DNA of 64,000 nucleotides from Voacanga thouarsii (GCA_026120185.1 JANUWF010000008.1:4278001-4342000); one strand, 5' to 3'. Shown: positions 36,768 through 49,217, counted from the first letter of the stretch. Notes: a model not told the origin generated them from the sequence alone. Made by a program: numbers and translations.

Positions 36768-38500
36768 TGTTAGTGTTGTGCCCTAGAGGCAATCACTTGT
36801 ACATTGTATATGACACATTTTATTTTAATAAAAGGCATTATTTATCTTACAGTTTCTTTTGTTTACTTTAAGTAATATAAGTGTTCGATAAAGTCCCTAG
36901 TACAACACTGTGTTAAGGAAATTATGATAGAGATCATAATATGAGATTCCTACTACACTGGATGGTGTTAGTACTTAAATAGTCCCTAGTCATAGTATTA
37001 ATGAGACATGACATCATTAATACGTTAAGACTAGCATGTGTTAGACTTCCTGATTTGATCAGGCGGTAGTTCTCATAACCGTGAGTATTGAGATACTCAA
37101 AGTTAACACATGGATGCTTGTTAATGGAACAAGTTCATTGGATGACCTAGCTTTGAGATAATCATATAGATAACTATTTAGTGCCAGTGATATAATCTCA
37201 ATATAGCAAACATGCAAGTATCCTTAGATTTGAGATCTCCAAGGTACTTTGTTTGCTGAGCTTTGTACTTTGATTCCAATCTCCGGAGCTCGATCGAGGG
37301 CCGCCTATGGGATGGATATTGGGTACATTGTGAGGTAAACGAAAGTAGTTGAAAGGGTCAATAAAGGATTCACCACTCCTAATAGTAGGAGCGAATATCT
37401 CACGGCCACTTGTAGGAATTACTACTCGAAAGTCTTTGACCAAGGCGATTGTGTATTGGAAACAGTTCCAATTGATACACTTTTAGAGTAGTGGGTTCCT
37501 AATACAAGTACTATTATATTCGGGCCAGAATTAATTCTGGAGAGAGTTGGCACTAATTTCATACTCCAAACCGAATGAGATATTGTATGGTAAAAGGAGT
37601 TAATTGCACTGAAGTTTGTTATTGAAGGGTTCATGTCAAGCCACTTGACCTCTTGGACTTTTGGGTGATCATGATGTGTTGCTAGATACCGCTCATGATC
37701 TGGGAATATGAGTTTATTAATTGATGAATTAATAAACCAATCCTGGTTAGAATTAATATGATTAATTCTAATTAATTATGGATTATTAATCTCAAAGACG
37801 TTTGGATTAATTCATATTCGCTACTAATTGACTGGGAAACCTAATAGGTCACACACAATAGATGATTATATGCTCAAGGTGTTATTTGATAACATTGTGG
37901 GGTTAATTGAGAGAAAGAGAAGTTGTTGTGGACGAATTATAATTAGTTATAATTTGTGGTCTACGTTGTAATTGTGAGAACTTGATGTTTCCAATGTCAA
38001 TTAGGGAACTCTAATAGGATTAGAATTCTCAGTTTTACCAGGGTTTTAGGTATATATGTATGATATAACCGAAACCCTAACTGATGTTGAGTCACACGAA
38101 ATCCAGCCAAAAATAGCTGAACAACACACGATTCTCTCTCCTTTGTTCTCTCTTTCTCGTTTTTCTTCTTGAAAGAAAAACCCTAACCGCCATTAATTTT
38201 TGCTAGCACAAAAATTTTGGTGCTTGAGTATACCTCTGTGTAGATTACTGTTAGAGATAATCACACACTGTGATTATAGTGGGTAGACGTTCAACTCACG
38301 TAGAGGTTGATCACGAGGATTACTGGATCGCGCCTCAACTTGAAGAAGAAATTTTTGTTCTTCGGACGATCACGCAAAAGTAAAAGCTGTTACCTTTACC
38401 CTCATTATGTCTTGTTTTCCACACATAGATGGGTCTTGGGATGGTATCTCGTTTTATTTTCCACTGCGCCGTATAGGATACGAGCCTGAGATACCCAACA
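36768..38500 (+). repeat. 3' LTR of Copia-1 (1,733 bp)
   Basis: Same ends as the 5' LTR; scattered substitutions and an 18-base difference (AGAGATCATAATATGAGA region near 36925). Confidence 0.92.
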
Positions 38501-39279
38501 GTTTTTCTCTCAACTCTAATCAAAATTTTTAATATTCTCCTCAATCTTTCCTTTCAAAGATCTTTTCTTCAACTCAATTTTTTTATTTTTTTTATCATAA
38601 CTTAAAGCTAGAAAAATTCAAACTCATAATATAAAAGTTAGCCAATAACTCTTCCTATATTAATCATATCTTTTATATTTCAACTAGATAATTCAAATAA
38701 CATTCAAATACCAATGCATACACAAGATTAATCAAAATTCTCAAGTCTTGACAAATATCATTTCCAATCAACCAATTTCATCAAACTCCATATAATGAAT
38801 GACAAAACTCATATCCAAGTAAGAAAAAGAATTACAACCCTGCTTAACAATGAAACTACTGAAATTTTCAAAAAAAATTTATCACAAACACAAAATATAT
38901 TCACCAAAATAATATGAAAATGCACTTCTTCAACCTTTATTCTCCCCCACACACTTAAACTGGACATTGTCCTCAATGACCAAAGATAGAAGAATAAAAA
39001 TACAGCCAAGAAGACCAGGATGAAGAAAGAAGAAGAATAAAGTAAAGAAAATACTTCTATTACATTGTTATGCCATTAAGTTGAATCCACCTCAAGAAGG
39101 GGTCAGTGCAAGAGTACCTACCAAAAGCAAAGAAACAAAAGAAAGAAAACATAAATCTAGAAAAAGAAAATAAAAATAAGATAAACAAAACAAAATAAAA
39201 AAGAAAAGACACCTACAAGCTAGTAAAGGTCATTAAAATTTAAAATAAAAATAACAAAAAATAAATACAAAAGAGTGAG
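38501..39279 (-). other. Non-coding tail of Athila-E with a second polypurine-like tract
   Basis: AT-rich, no ORF. At 38938-38956 the minus strand reads TTAAGTGTGTGGGGGAGAA, a near copy of the polypurine tract at 27766-27785 with the same neighbours (TCCTCAA on the plus strand side). A-rich stretches with AAGAAA repeats fill 39000-39270. Confidence 0.6.
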
Positions 39280-40506
39280 TCATGAATCATCCTCATCATC
39301 ATCATGGTCAGCCTGGTCAGCGCCGTGACTGGAAGATGCACTAGTAACGTGTTAGATCAAAGTGGCTAGCTATTGATCTAGGACGTCCTAGTGGTGTCGA
39401 ATGTCGATAATGGAATCACAGAGCTGGAGAAGAATAGTCATCTAACTCTCCATCTGAGCCTCCATGTGTGTCTCAAAATCAGTGCGTGAGCAAGAGCTAG
39501 TGGCACTAGGGGTTGGTCTAGCAGGTGGCACCGCTTCCTCCTCCTCATCAGGAGGAAGCTCCTCCTTTCTAGGGTACTGCACCTTATATGGCCTCTTCTA
39601 CCTTTTTGCCATCTTATCATAGCAATACCCACACCAAACTAAAGTATGCTCAGTCATGAGGTCACAGTCAATAATGGGCTCACTCAACTCTCTATCTAGT
39701 CGTACTCCAAAGTCTCTCAAAATATGCAGAATAACCAAAGGGAATTTGAGGGCTTTAGCTGCAATGTTAGAGGCCACAACCTCTCTTATGAAGTTAATAA
39801 TAATGTGAGCAAGGGGAATAGGCTCACGGTTCCTCATCTTGTCTAGAATATAAAGGTCAAGTATCCTAGACTCATTAAAGCCACTAGCCTTAGGATAGAC
39901 ATTGAAAGCAAATATATAGACTAGGGCACGCCAGTGAGCCTCAAGGTCATTATTAGAATAATACTGATATTGACCTACTTTCCCTTTTCTCCACATACGA
40001 AAACTAGCCCTTATAGCCCCTACATCCCAGATAGGCTCAGAGATGATCTTCTAGTTATTATGGTCCATAGCTATCTACGGTTCCTCATCCAAGATTCCTA
40101 AAATTCTAGCTAATCTAGCCCTGTCAAACTCAATGGGGATCCCTTTGACCATGGTGGAGATGACTTGGAGAGTGTTTTTTCTTTTCTTTTTTTTTTTTTT
40201 TTTGTCCTACATGTTGGCATAAAATTCTCTCACGCACACAGGACAATAAGGACCTTCCATCCTAATGATGGGCTCCCACCCCAGGTGCCTAAACATAGTA
40301 GAAAGTTGTAGGGAATTGTCTAAAGATAGCTTATAACCCTTTTCAACTATAATCTTATTATGTTGGTGCCTGTCATACCAAATTTGGCATATCGGATCAG
40401 AAAATTGGGTAGGTTGGGTAAGTAGAGGCTCAAATGATGGTGTAGATGAAGATGCCTCTCGAGTTCTCTTAGCCCCCAGTGCTAATCCTCTAGGTCATCT
40501 AGACAT
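39280..40506 (-). pseudogene. Plant-transposon-type ORF of Athila-E (PF20167-like, 409 codons)
   Basis: From ATG at 40506 to TGA at 39280 one frame holds throughout, broken only by nine in-frame stops. The middle shows HWRALVYIFAFNVYPKASGFNES, REPIPLAHIIINFIREVV and KFPLVILHILRDFGVRLDRE, which I recognise as the 'putative plant transposon protein' domain (PF20167) often found downstream of pol in Athila/Calypso-type gypsy elements. Upstream is a basic start and a QIWYDRHQHNK segment; the end is acidic (DHDDDEDDS). Its function is unknown. Seven of the nine stops are TAG. It has no RT or integrase partner in this element. The identification is from memory of the family and fairly sure. Confidence 0.72.
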
Positions 40507-41671
40507 GATGGGAGGATGAAGAAAGATGAGACAAATAGAAAAGTAGGAGGCTCTTTAGGTCACTCTTTACAACAAATGTTCAACTCTCAACCGTCTCACA
40601 ATCACAACACCATTCAACACCACCACCACTCAACACAAAACACCTTAAGATATTTAGTAAACACCACTCAACACCCTCCAATAAACCTGCAAGAAAATAA
40701 GACATATGCCAATCCAAACACCGGATCAATCAATTTGATCATATCCACAATATTCAATATTGCTCAAGGAAACCATATTCAGACTCGAATCACAATGCTC
40801 AATCAGCCATACCATTTAGATCATAATACAAAGCTTATCATCATAAGGCTAAGTGAAACATTGAACAAGTATCCTTTGTCCCAAAAGTTTAACCATAAAG
40901 CATGCATGCTCAATCACTTCCAAAAGAGGTAAACTATCAATGGCATTAATCATAAACCGTATCCATGATATTCCCATGCCAATGTAAGCTCAAAGAAAGC
41001 AATCTTAACAATCAAATTCTTCACTAGAAAATATTCAAGAATTTTCGCCAAAAAATGCATAGAAAATTACCTAAAATTCATAAGAAAAAACTTAACCGTA
41101 GAAAGTGTAGAAAATTCATACCATAATATTCTCCAATGCATGGGCAATTATTCTATGCAAAGCGTTTGAAGAAATCGTGCTCCCAATGGAAGGATTGAAA
41201 AATGGATTTTGGGTGAAAATGTTGGATTTTTCTTTGTTTTGATCGAAACTTTCAAGAACAAAATGGAGATATTGTGTTTTGGAGGTGTGGAAATTGATCT
41301 GACCATGTTTTGAAGATGAATGAGGCGATAGGTTGAGAGAAAATGGGAAAGGAGTGAAAGTTTTTGAACAAAAAAAAAAAAAAAAAGCCAAGAAGGCCGT
41401 TTTGAGTGTGGCAGCTGAACGGGCCTGGCGCCAGACCTATTCTGCCCGCACTTTTTCTGTTAAGCCGTGCTGACCTGGCGCCCGGGCCACGAGTTGGGCT
41501 CGGCGCTAGGTTAGCTTTGGCCAAAAAATCATTTTTTAAAAAAATGCATTTTAATGAAAATAAAGACAAATGAACATGAAATCATACAAAGTATGTAGAC
41601 TAATTGCTAAATAAATAAAAACAGACGAGAATTAAAAATATTGTTCAGAAAAAACTAAAGTAGTTCAGAAA
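40507..41671 (-). other. Spacer of Athila-E where pol is expected
   Basis: About 1.17 kb between gag and the downstream ORF. No RT, RNase H, integrase or protease motif is seen in any frame. 41400-41515 is a GC-rich module (minus strand: CTAGCGCCGAGCCCAACTCG, GGCGCCAGGTC and others) clearly related to the module in the Athila LTR at 44600-44680. 40560-40720 is rich in CAACACC words. A 17-base A run lies at 41370-41386. Confidence 0.65.
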
Positions 41672-43060
41672 TCAGCGTTTTCCACGGTCTTGGTCCCGTA
41701 GATTGGTCTTCATGTTGCCTGGCAGTGTTCCCGATTGACGATCACCAAAGAGTTTGGCTAATTATCCAATTTGACCCTCCAAGTTGTGCATGGACACCTC
41801 CAGGTTTTTCGTAGTCATATCAATTCCTTGGAACCGTTTTTCTATCCCACTTACCAGTTTGGTGACCATTTCCTCTAAGGATGGTTTGGCTAGTGGGGCA
41901 TTGTATGGTAGAGGTGGTTGAGTCCTTTGCATCCTGAAATTCGTAGAAGCTTACCGAGGTTGGTTTTGGTTATTCCAAGAAATGTTAGGGTAATTCCTCC
42001 AACCTGGGTTATAAGTATTGCTGTAGGGATTATTACCTTGCCGACCATTACCTACAAAAGCCGCTTGGGACAATGCTTCTTGTGAAGACTCCATATTTTG
42101 GTGCTCATGATTTGGATGCCCTTCCCTACAAAAATCACAAGTCATACTCATTACCTGTCATTGGAAAGGAGGCATTACCAATTGATCCATTTTTTGCATG
42201 AGTGCTTCCACCTTTGCTTCTAAGGCAGCCATTGCATCCACCGTATGCACTCCATATATACGAGCTCTAGATCGTGAACTCCCCCAGGCATAGTTATTTG
42301 TAGCTAGATTGTCAATTAGATCAAATACCTCTTCCGATGTTTTGAAATTAATGGAGCCCCCTACAAATGCATCCACTAATTGCCTTGTAGCAAAACTCAA
42401 TCCACTATGAAAAATCTGCATTTGCATCCCCAAATCGAATCCATGGTGAGGACACTTTCTCAGCATCTCTTTGAACCTCTCCCAACACTCATAAAGGTTT
42501 TTGGCCTCTAATTGTTGGAAAGCAAAAATGTCAGTCCTAAGTTTGGAAGTTCTAGCTGGTGGGAAATATTTAGCCAATAATTTTTCAGCTAGTACATTTC
42601 AAGTAATAATAGATCCGGTGGGCAAATATTTTAGCCATGATTTCGCTCAATCTCTCAAGGAAAAAGGGAAGAGTCTTAGCTTGATGGCATCTTCAAAAAC
42701 ACCATTCATCTTAAATATGTCACATATCTCTAGAAAGTTCGTAGGGTGGGCATTGGGATCTTCCGCAGGTAACCTATCAAATTAGACCATATTCTGAATT
42801 ATTTGAATCACATTGGGTTTTATCTCAAAATTATTAGCCTCTATCCTAGACCGTGCAATACTAGAGCCTGTACCTGAGATTACTAGTTTTACAAAGTCAT
42901 TCATCACCTACCTATTAGTTCTGCTGTTACCGCCATCGTTGGGTTGATTTACTTCCATTGCTCTCCTTACCCTTTCACTTATAACCTTCTGGACCTTAGT
43001 GAGAGTTCTCTCAATTTCCGAACCAAAGTCGACTATCTTAGCTTTGGATCGTTTAGTCAT
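41672..43060 (-). pseudogene. Athila-like gag (Athila-E)
   Basis: One frame from ATG at 43060 to TGA at 41672, about 462 codons, with seven in-frame stops and no shift. The N-terminal segment ARSRIEANNFEIKPNVIQ and the Retrotrans_gag stretch NGVFEDAIKLRLFPFSLRD, AKYFPPARTSKLRTDI, ECWERFKEMLRKCPHHGFD and FVGGSINFKTSEEVFDLID are typical of Athila/Tat gag. Then come a coiled part, a Cys/His cluster CDFCREGHPNHEH, an Asn/Pro-rich NNPYSNTYNPGWRNYPN segment and a C-terminal coil. It ends about where pol would start in related elements. Confidence 0.88.
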
Positions 43061-43291
43061 AAACTAAGAGCAATGTCTACATAAGGCAAAAAAGTTTTGA
43101 GATTATAGAATTTACAAGTTAAACAGTTAGGGTACGTTTACAAATTAAGTTACAAAGAATTACAACATATAGAGACATTAATGTACAAGTATACAAGAAA
43201 ACAAAATACATCACCTAGTCACCAAGGAACATATTTACATATAAATATATTAACATGGTTAAATCAACAAAATCTAAGCTTTTATGATATT
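43061..43291 (-). other. Short leader of Athila-E
   Basis: AT-rich, no ORF; between the primer-binding site and the gag ATG. Confidence 0.7.
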
Positions 43292-43311
43292 GTTCCCTGG
43301 TAGCAGCGCCA
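43292..43311 (-). promoter_or_regulatory. Primer-binding site, tRNA-Asp type (Athila-E)
   Basis: The minus strand reads TGGCGCTGCTACCAGGGAAC, close to the complement of the tRNA-Asp 3' end as in Athila; six bases from the LTR. Confidence 0.82.
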
Positions 43312-43317
43312 AAAACT

Positions 43318-44845
43318 TGATGCGTAAATTTTGGTTATATAAAATCATCAATTTTAATTCCATCCCTTAATAAAATTTTACATAAAAAATTAATAGAAAA
43401 ATACACATGTGAGTAAGTATACTCATCGCAAGTATAGTACAGGGAATTAACGAGTATCGGTCCTCAAAGGAATAAGTACACACTAATCACTTTTCATTCA
43501 TTATTTAACCGACCCAAATAAAGTGAGAAAAGAATAAAAAGAAAAACAAAAGAAACATATACAACTCAAGGATGTAGATTTATGCAATGTAGACAAGTAT
43601 CCTAGAAAACATAACAATGAATCACTTAGCCAATATCACAATCAATTGTTATCTTGGTCTCATTAAGGATGTAATATAGACCCATTTCGTTTCCAATCTA
43701 TGAAATCACTATCTTCTAGTTAAATTAGCGAATATATTCTGTCTCGACTAACTTATTCAAAAGATGCATTAAAATCAATTCCTATATAAACCCCTATATT
43801 TTAGGTGATCTAAAGCATGAAATTAGTCAATGAATCCAAATTCTAGCAATCATCAACCAACCTTTGATTACCAATGTTCTAAACAATTAACCTCTTTTTT
43901 AAGCAAATTAAGGATAACAAATATGAAATTAATTAATTGAAGTCATTACCAACCTCTTTTTCAAGCAAGTTAATAACAAAACCCAATCAACCAACTCTGT
44001 AAGGAAAACAAGTAATCAAATACCAAGAACAACAAGCAATTGATGAAGTAGTTAAATTGATGCATAAATCATGAACCCCAAAATATTGCTAAATTATAAT
44101 GAAAACATTGAATATATCATTGTTAAAGTAAAAGACGACAAAAAGAAAAAAAAAAAAGCACTCATAGAGAAGCCTCTTTCTTCTTCTTTGAAGACTCCCT
44201 TTGAACAATCCTCATTGACTTGGGTGAATTCATCCTTCAATGAGAGAATCAGAATTTTTGCTCTTTAATTCACCTTTCTTAGTTGTATATCTCAAACCTT
44301 TGTGTTCTCTTATGCTTTTATAGGCCTCTTCGATGCCAATTTTGTGGTTGAGGAAGTTTTGGCCGATTAGGAATAGGAAAATATCAAAATTCTTGGACAA
44401 GCCTTAATTTTGTGTACATTCCACCTCCAAAGCCTACCTGGCGCTAGGTACCTTCGACCCACCTTGCGCCAGGTGCACTATGTTCTTCCTCTATTTTTAC
44501 TCTATTTTTTGTCGTCTCTTCTTGGTAGGCAGAATGGACCCGGCACCAAGTATACTTGCTAGACCTTACACCAGGTCTGTTCTGAAAAAATCCCTGAAGC
44601 TTGCTCAATCTCTGCTGCTGGATAGAATGGACCCGGTGCCTGGTCCACTAGTTGGGCCTGGGGCTAGGTACATTCTAGTTTTGTGCACTTTCTGCTCGAT
44701 TTTAACTTAAATCTGTATATATTTGCCCAAAACACCTTTTACTAGTAAAATGTCAGAGCAAGGAATATGCCTAGTTATTACAACAAATGCATTTTAAAAC
44801 AACCTCAAACAACTAAGAAAAGAATGGTAATTTTAACCCCTATCA
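43318..44845 (-). repeat. 5' LTR of Athila-E (1,528 bp)
   Basis: Opens (minus strand) TGATAGGGGTTAAAAT at 44845 and closes ...ACGCATCA at 43318. It carries the GC-rich CTGGCGCCAGG-type words at 44435-44660, seen again in the internal spacer. Uninterrupted, it shows what the split 3' LTR looked like. Confidence 0.9.
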
Positions 44846-44850
44846 ATGAC

Positions 44851-45720
44851 TAAAACCTCTTTTTCTAAGAAAGGAGAAGGGGCTAAGTAATTATTGGAAC
44901 TAATATATACTGTTGTATGTGGACCAATGATATTGCAAGCAAGAAAGGGTTATTAATACTTCATTACTTTCATCAATAATTTTTTATGATTTGAGTATTT
45001 GTATTTAATGAAATACAAATATAAAACATTTAACTAGTTTAAAGAATTCTGGAATGAAGTAAAGAAATAATTTGGTAAAAGTATTGAAACTTTAAGATTC
45101 AATTGTGGAAATGAATACTTAAGTCAAGAGTTTCAAAGTTATCTTAGAGATAATGAGATATTATCTCAATGGACTTCACCGCATACACCTCAACATAATG
45201 GCATATCCGAAAGAAGGAATCGAACATTATTAGATATGGTTCGATCCATGATGGCTTTTGCATATCTACCAAAATTATTTTGGAGATATGCACTGAAAAT
45301 TACTGTTTATATTTTAAATAGAGTTCTATAAAAAATGGTTAATACTATCTCATTTGAGCTGCTTTATAGTAAAAAAGACCAAAGCTAACTCACTTGAGAA
45401 TTTGGGGTTGTTCTACTTATGTGAAGAAAACAAAGTCAGACAAATTAGATAATAAGTTTAACAAGTGTTTGTTTGTTAGATATCCAAAAGAATCACATGG
45501 ATCTTACTTCTATCTCTCATAAAAAAACAAAGTGTTTGTTACAAAGCAGCAATGTTTCTTGAGAAGGAACTCATGCTTAAAAAAGATAGTGTGAGTAAAA
45601 TTAAACTTAGTGAAGCTCAAGAAGAACAAACGGACAATGATCAACCTGTTGATCCTGAGTCTATTGATAAGATAGACAAACCTTCCTATACATAAAAACC
45701 TTGTACGTCAAGTAGAATAC
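44851..45720 (+). pseudogene. Copia integrase (Copia-2), after the Athila-E insertion
   Basis: It resumes exactly where 19619 left off. FITFINNFL (second catalytic Asp changed to Asn) and MKYKYKTFN follow; then 45080-45300 reads SQWTSPHTPQHNGISERRNRTLLDMVRSMM with the catalytic Glu. Stops and shifts are scattered through the whole. The linker to RT (SDKLD, CLFVRYPKES) ends it. The first DDE segment reads TVVCGPM instead of SDVCGPM. Confidence 0.82.
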
Positions 45721-46735
45721 GTGTGGCACCTAAGAAATATAAATTTCTTATTAGTGACCACAATGACGTATTGCTAGTAGAAGAAGACGAGCCTACCATT
45801 TACAAGAAAGTTCTGAAGAGTTCAAAATCTGACAAATACTGGAAGTGATGAAGTCGGAAATGAATTCAATGTATGACAATCAAGTTTGGACTTTGGTTGA
45901 TCTACCCAGAGGGATAAAACCCATAGAGTGCAAAAACGTTTTCAAGAAGTAAATTGACACGGATAGTAATGTTATTACCCATAAGGCGCGTTTGGTTGCA
46001 AAAGGTAATCGTCAACAACAAGATATTGACTATGATGTACGAGACTTTTTCACTAGTAGCAATGCTAAAATCTATAAGAATACTCCTAACACTTGCCGCT
46101 CATTATAATTATGAGATTTAACAAATAAATTTAAAAAAGGCTATTCTAAATAGAAATCTGACAGAAAAAGTGTACATAACACAATTTGACGGTTTCACAT
46201 CTAAGGATCACACTAAAGTTATAAGCTGCAAATATCCATTTATGAACTTAAGCAAGCTTCTAGGAGTTAGAGCATCTATTTTGATAAAACAATCAAAGAG
46301 TTTAATTTCATACAAAATATAGATGAACCTTATGCATGCAAGAATGTTAGTGGGAGTGCAATTATTTTCCTATTTCTATATATAGATGATATATTACTAA
46401 TAAAAAATAATGTCTCTATTCTACAATCAATAAAGATTTAGTTATCAAAGAAATTCTCCATGAAACATCTTAGAGAAGTAACCTATATTCTGGGCATAAG
46501 AATCTATAGAGACAGATCAAAGAGGTTACTTGGTCTTTCACAGTCTACATGCATAGACAAAGTGCTAAAGAGGTTTAGCATGGATCAATCCAAGAAGGGA
46601 TTCTTATCCATAACCCATGAGATAAGCCTTTCAAAGTCTATGTGTCCTAGGACACAAGATGAAAAAGATCACATCAGTAAGATATTATATGCTTCGGTAA
46701 TTAGTTCTATCATATATGCTATGATATATACTAGG
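45721..46735 (+). pseudogene. Copia reverse transcriptase (Copia-2)
   Basis: The N-terminal half (45800-46130: SEMNSMYDNQVWTLVDLP, QQDIDYD) has several stops. The catalytic box is weakened (YIDDILLI at 46381-46404 where relatives have YVDDILLIG). 46460-46735 is open: REVTYILGIRIYRDRSKRL, DQSKKGFLSITHE, YAMIYTRP. The site where Copia-1 carries its solo LTR is empty here (46733-46740). Confidence 0.85.
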
Positions 46736-47364
46736 CCCGTTGTATCTCGTGCTCTTAGTTTGACGAGCAGATACCAAACTGAGCCTAGAAAAGGTCATTG
46801 GGTAACTATCAAGAATATCCTTAAGTGCTTAAGAAGAACTAAGAATGTGTTCTTGGTATATGGAGATAGTGACTTACAAGCCAAAGGGTATGCTGATGCC
46901 AGTTTTCAATCTGATAAGAATGACTACAAGTCATAATCAAGTTACGTGTTCACATTTGGCAATGGGGCAGTTAGTTGGAAAAGTTCCAAAAAAGACACAA
47001 CTATCGACTCAACCACTGCAGCTGAGTACATAGTGGCTTCTGAAATAGCTAAAGAGGCTATCTGGATTAAAAAGTTTATTACAGAATTAGAAGCAGTACC
47101 TAGCATTATTGATCCAATACCCTCTTATTGTGATAATAATGGAGCCATTACACCAGTAAAGAAACCATGGTCTCATCAATAATCCAAGCATGTACTTAGA
47201 CACTATCATTTAATTAGAGAAATCATTGATATAAATAATGTAAAAATAGAAAGAGTTTCCATAGATTAGAACATAGTTGATCAACTGACTAAGCTATTAT
47301 CCCAAAAGACACATGATAGTTATGTTCAGTCATTCGGTATTAGATAAAAGAATTATTAGGTCTA
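46736..47364 (+). pseudogene. Copia RNase H (Copia-2)
   Basis: ALSLTSRYQTEPRKGHWVTIKN continues in frame from RT to YADASFQSDKNDYKS, then a TAA at 46934. 46946-47182 reads SWKSSKKDTTIDSTTAAEYI and SYCDNNGAITPVK with its Asp kept; further stops follow to the C-terminus (about 47340). Confidence 0.87.
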
Positions 47365-47365
47365 G

Positions 47366-47379
47366 TGCAAGTGGGAGAT
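47366..47379 (+). promoter_or_regulatory. Polypurine tract of Copia-2
   Basis: GTGCAAGTGGGAGA just before the 3' LTR. Confidence 0.8.
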
Positions 47380-49217
47380 TGTTAAAGTTGTGTTCTAGAG
47401 CCAATCATTTGTACAATGTATTTTTCATGTTTAATTAATAAAAGCATTCTTTACATTTTAATTTTTTCATTTTACATGTGCATGTATATAAAACTGATAG
47501 ATAAAGTCACAAGCACATAATATAGTGTTAAGAATATTATGATAGAGATCATAATGTGATATTTTTACTATACTATATAGTACTTGTGCTTAAATTATTC
47601 CTAATTATAGTATTAATGAGACAGGACATCATTAATGCACTAAGACTAGCACGTGTTAGACTTCTTGATTGGATTAAGCAGTGGTTCTCACATCCGTAAA
47701 TATTGTGATACTCAAATTTAACAAATGGATGTTTGTTACGTGAACAAATTCATTGGATGACCTAACCATGAGATAATCACATGGATAGCTATTTAGTGCC
47801 AGTGATAGAATCCCATTATAGCAAATGTGAAAATATCCTTAGACTTGAAATCTCCAAGGTACTTTGTTTATTAAGCGTCGTACTTTGGTTCTAATATTTG
47901 GAATCTCATCAAGGACCACCTATAGGATAGATATTGGGTACAACATAAAGTAAAAAAGTAGTTAAGATGGTTAATAAAGGATTCATTATTCCTAATAATA
48001 GGGATGTATATCTCATGGCCACTTATATAGAATTTTTACTCGTGAAGTCTTTGGCCAAGGCCACTATACATTGGAAATAGTTTCAAATTAATACACATAT
48101 TAAGTAATGAATTTTAGATCAAGTACTAATAAATTTGGACTAAACTTAATTATATTCTATTGGGAGTTGGCACTAATTCCATACTCCAAATCGATTGAGA
48201 CATAACATGATGAAAGAAGTTTATTGCACTAACACTTTGCTATTGAAAGGTTCATGTCAAGCCACTTGATTTTTTGGACTTTTGGGTGGTCATGATGTAT
48301 TGCTAAATGCTGCTCTTGATTTGCTAAATATGAATTTATTAATTAGAGAATTAATAAATTAATCTTAATTTGAATTAATAAGCTAATTCTAATTATAAAA
48401 TGATTATTAATTCTATAGTAATAGAATTAATTCATATTAGTTACCAATTGACTAGAAAACCTAATACGTCACACACAATAAAGGATTGGTACTCAATATA
48501 TTATTTGATAATATTATGGGATTAATTTGGGAGAAGAAATATTTATTATAGGCTAATTATAAAGTGTTATAATTAGTTAGGGTTCAATTGCAATTAATAA
48601 ATCCTTATGGGTGAATTATAAACTTGTTATAATTCAAAAGGTCAAATTGCAAATCTTGAAAGCCCAAGCCTATAATTGAAAAGGGACAAATATTTGTTTT
48701 CTAAAAGAATTAGGAAACAAGCACTATACGTGTTTTTTTTATATTACTTTGTGGCGGCAGAAAGGTTTTTATATCTACAGGGAATTGTTCCCTATATAAG
48801 GTGATTAGAAAAACACAGAGAATTGTCTCTCGGTTTTTTTGGTGAAAGAAAAACACCACTTTTCTAAAATAAGGAAAAATCTCTTTAGCTTTTTCTAAAT
48901 TTCTTCTCCGAAATATAATTTCTCATAGCCACAATTTATACCAACTAGCATCAAGATTAACTACACCTGATTGAGTACAATTCTTCATGTGGACTGGATT
49001 AGAGAAATTCCTATACTTGGAATTTTGATGGTATGTACTTGAACAAATTTATAGAGGAGTTCTTCGCAAGAGAAAAAGTTTTAAAAGATGCATTTTTTAG
49101 TTCACAGAATTTTTTCTTCCCCCTCCTAACCCATTTAATTACATATGAGTAATTCCTTTGAATGGATTTCATTTTTCTATTGCAGATTAAAGGTTATTGC
49201 ATGATCGAAATCCAACA
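47380..49217 (+). repeat. 3' LTR of Copia-2 (1,838 bp)
   Basis: Opens TGTTAAAGTTGTGTTC, closes AAATCCAACA. TATATAA at 48793-48799. Aligns along its length with 14765-16612. Confidence 0.9.

Larger units (their letters stand above)
27878..38500 (+). mobile_element. Copia-1: Ty1/copia retrotransposon with both LTRs
   Basis: LTRs at 27878-29598 and 36768-38500, primer-binding site, leader, gag, protease, integrase, RT, RNase H and polypurine tract are all present in order. A solo LTR (34683-36123) splits it. By eye the two LTRs are roughly 95-97% alike apart from an 18-base gap near 28035, which makes it one of the younger layers. Flanks TATCA and GTTTT do not match, so no TSD is seen. In-frame stops make it inactive. 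Confidence 0.92.

Noticed and set aside
27873..38505. Five-base TSD for Copia-1
   Set aside because: TATCA and GTTTT differ, and shifting the ends by a few bases does not give a match.
39438..39632. 64-codon Arg-rich minus-strand ORF
   Set aside because: Overlaps the Athila-E ORF in another frame.
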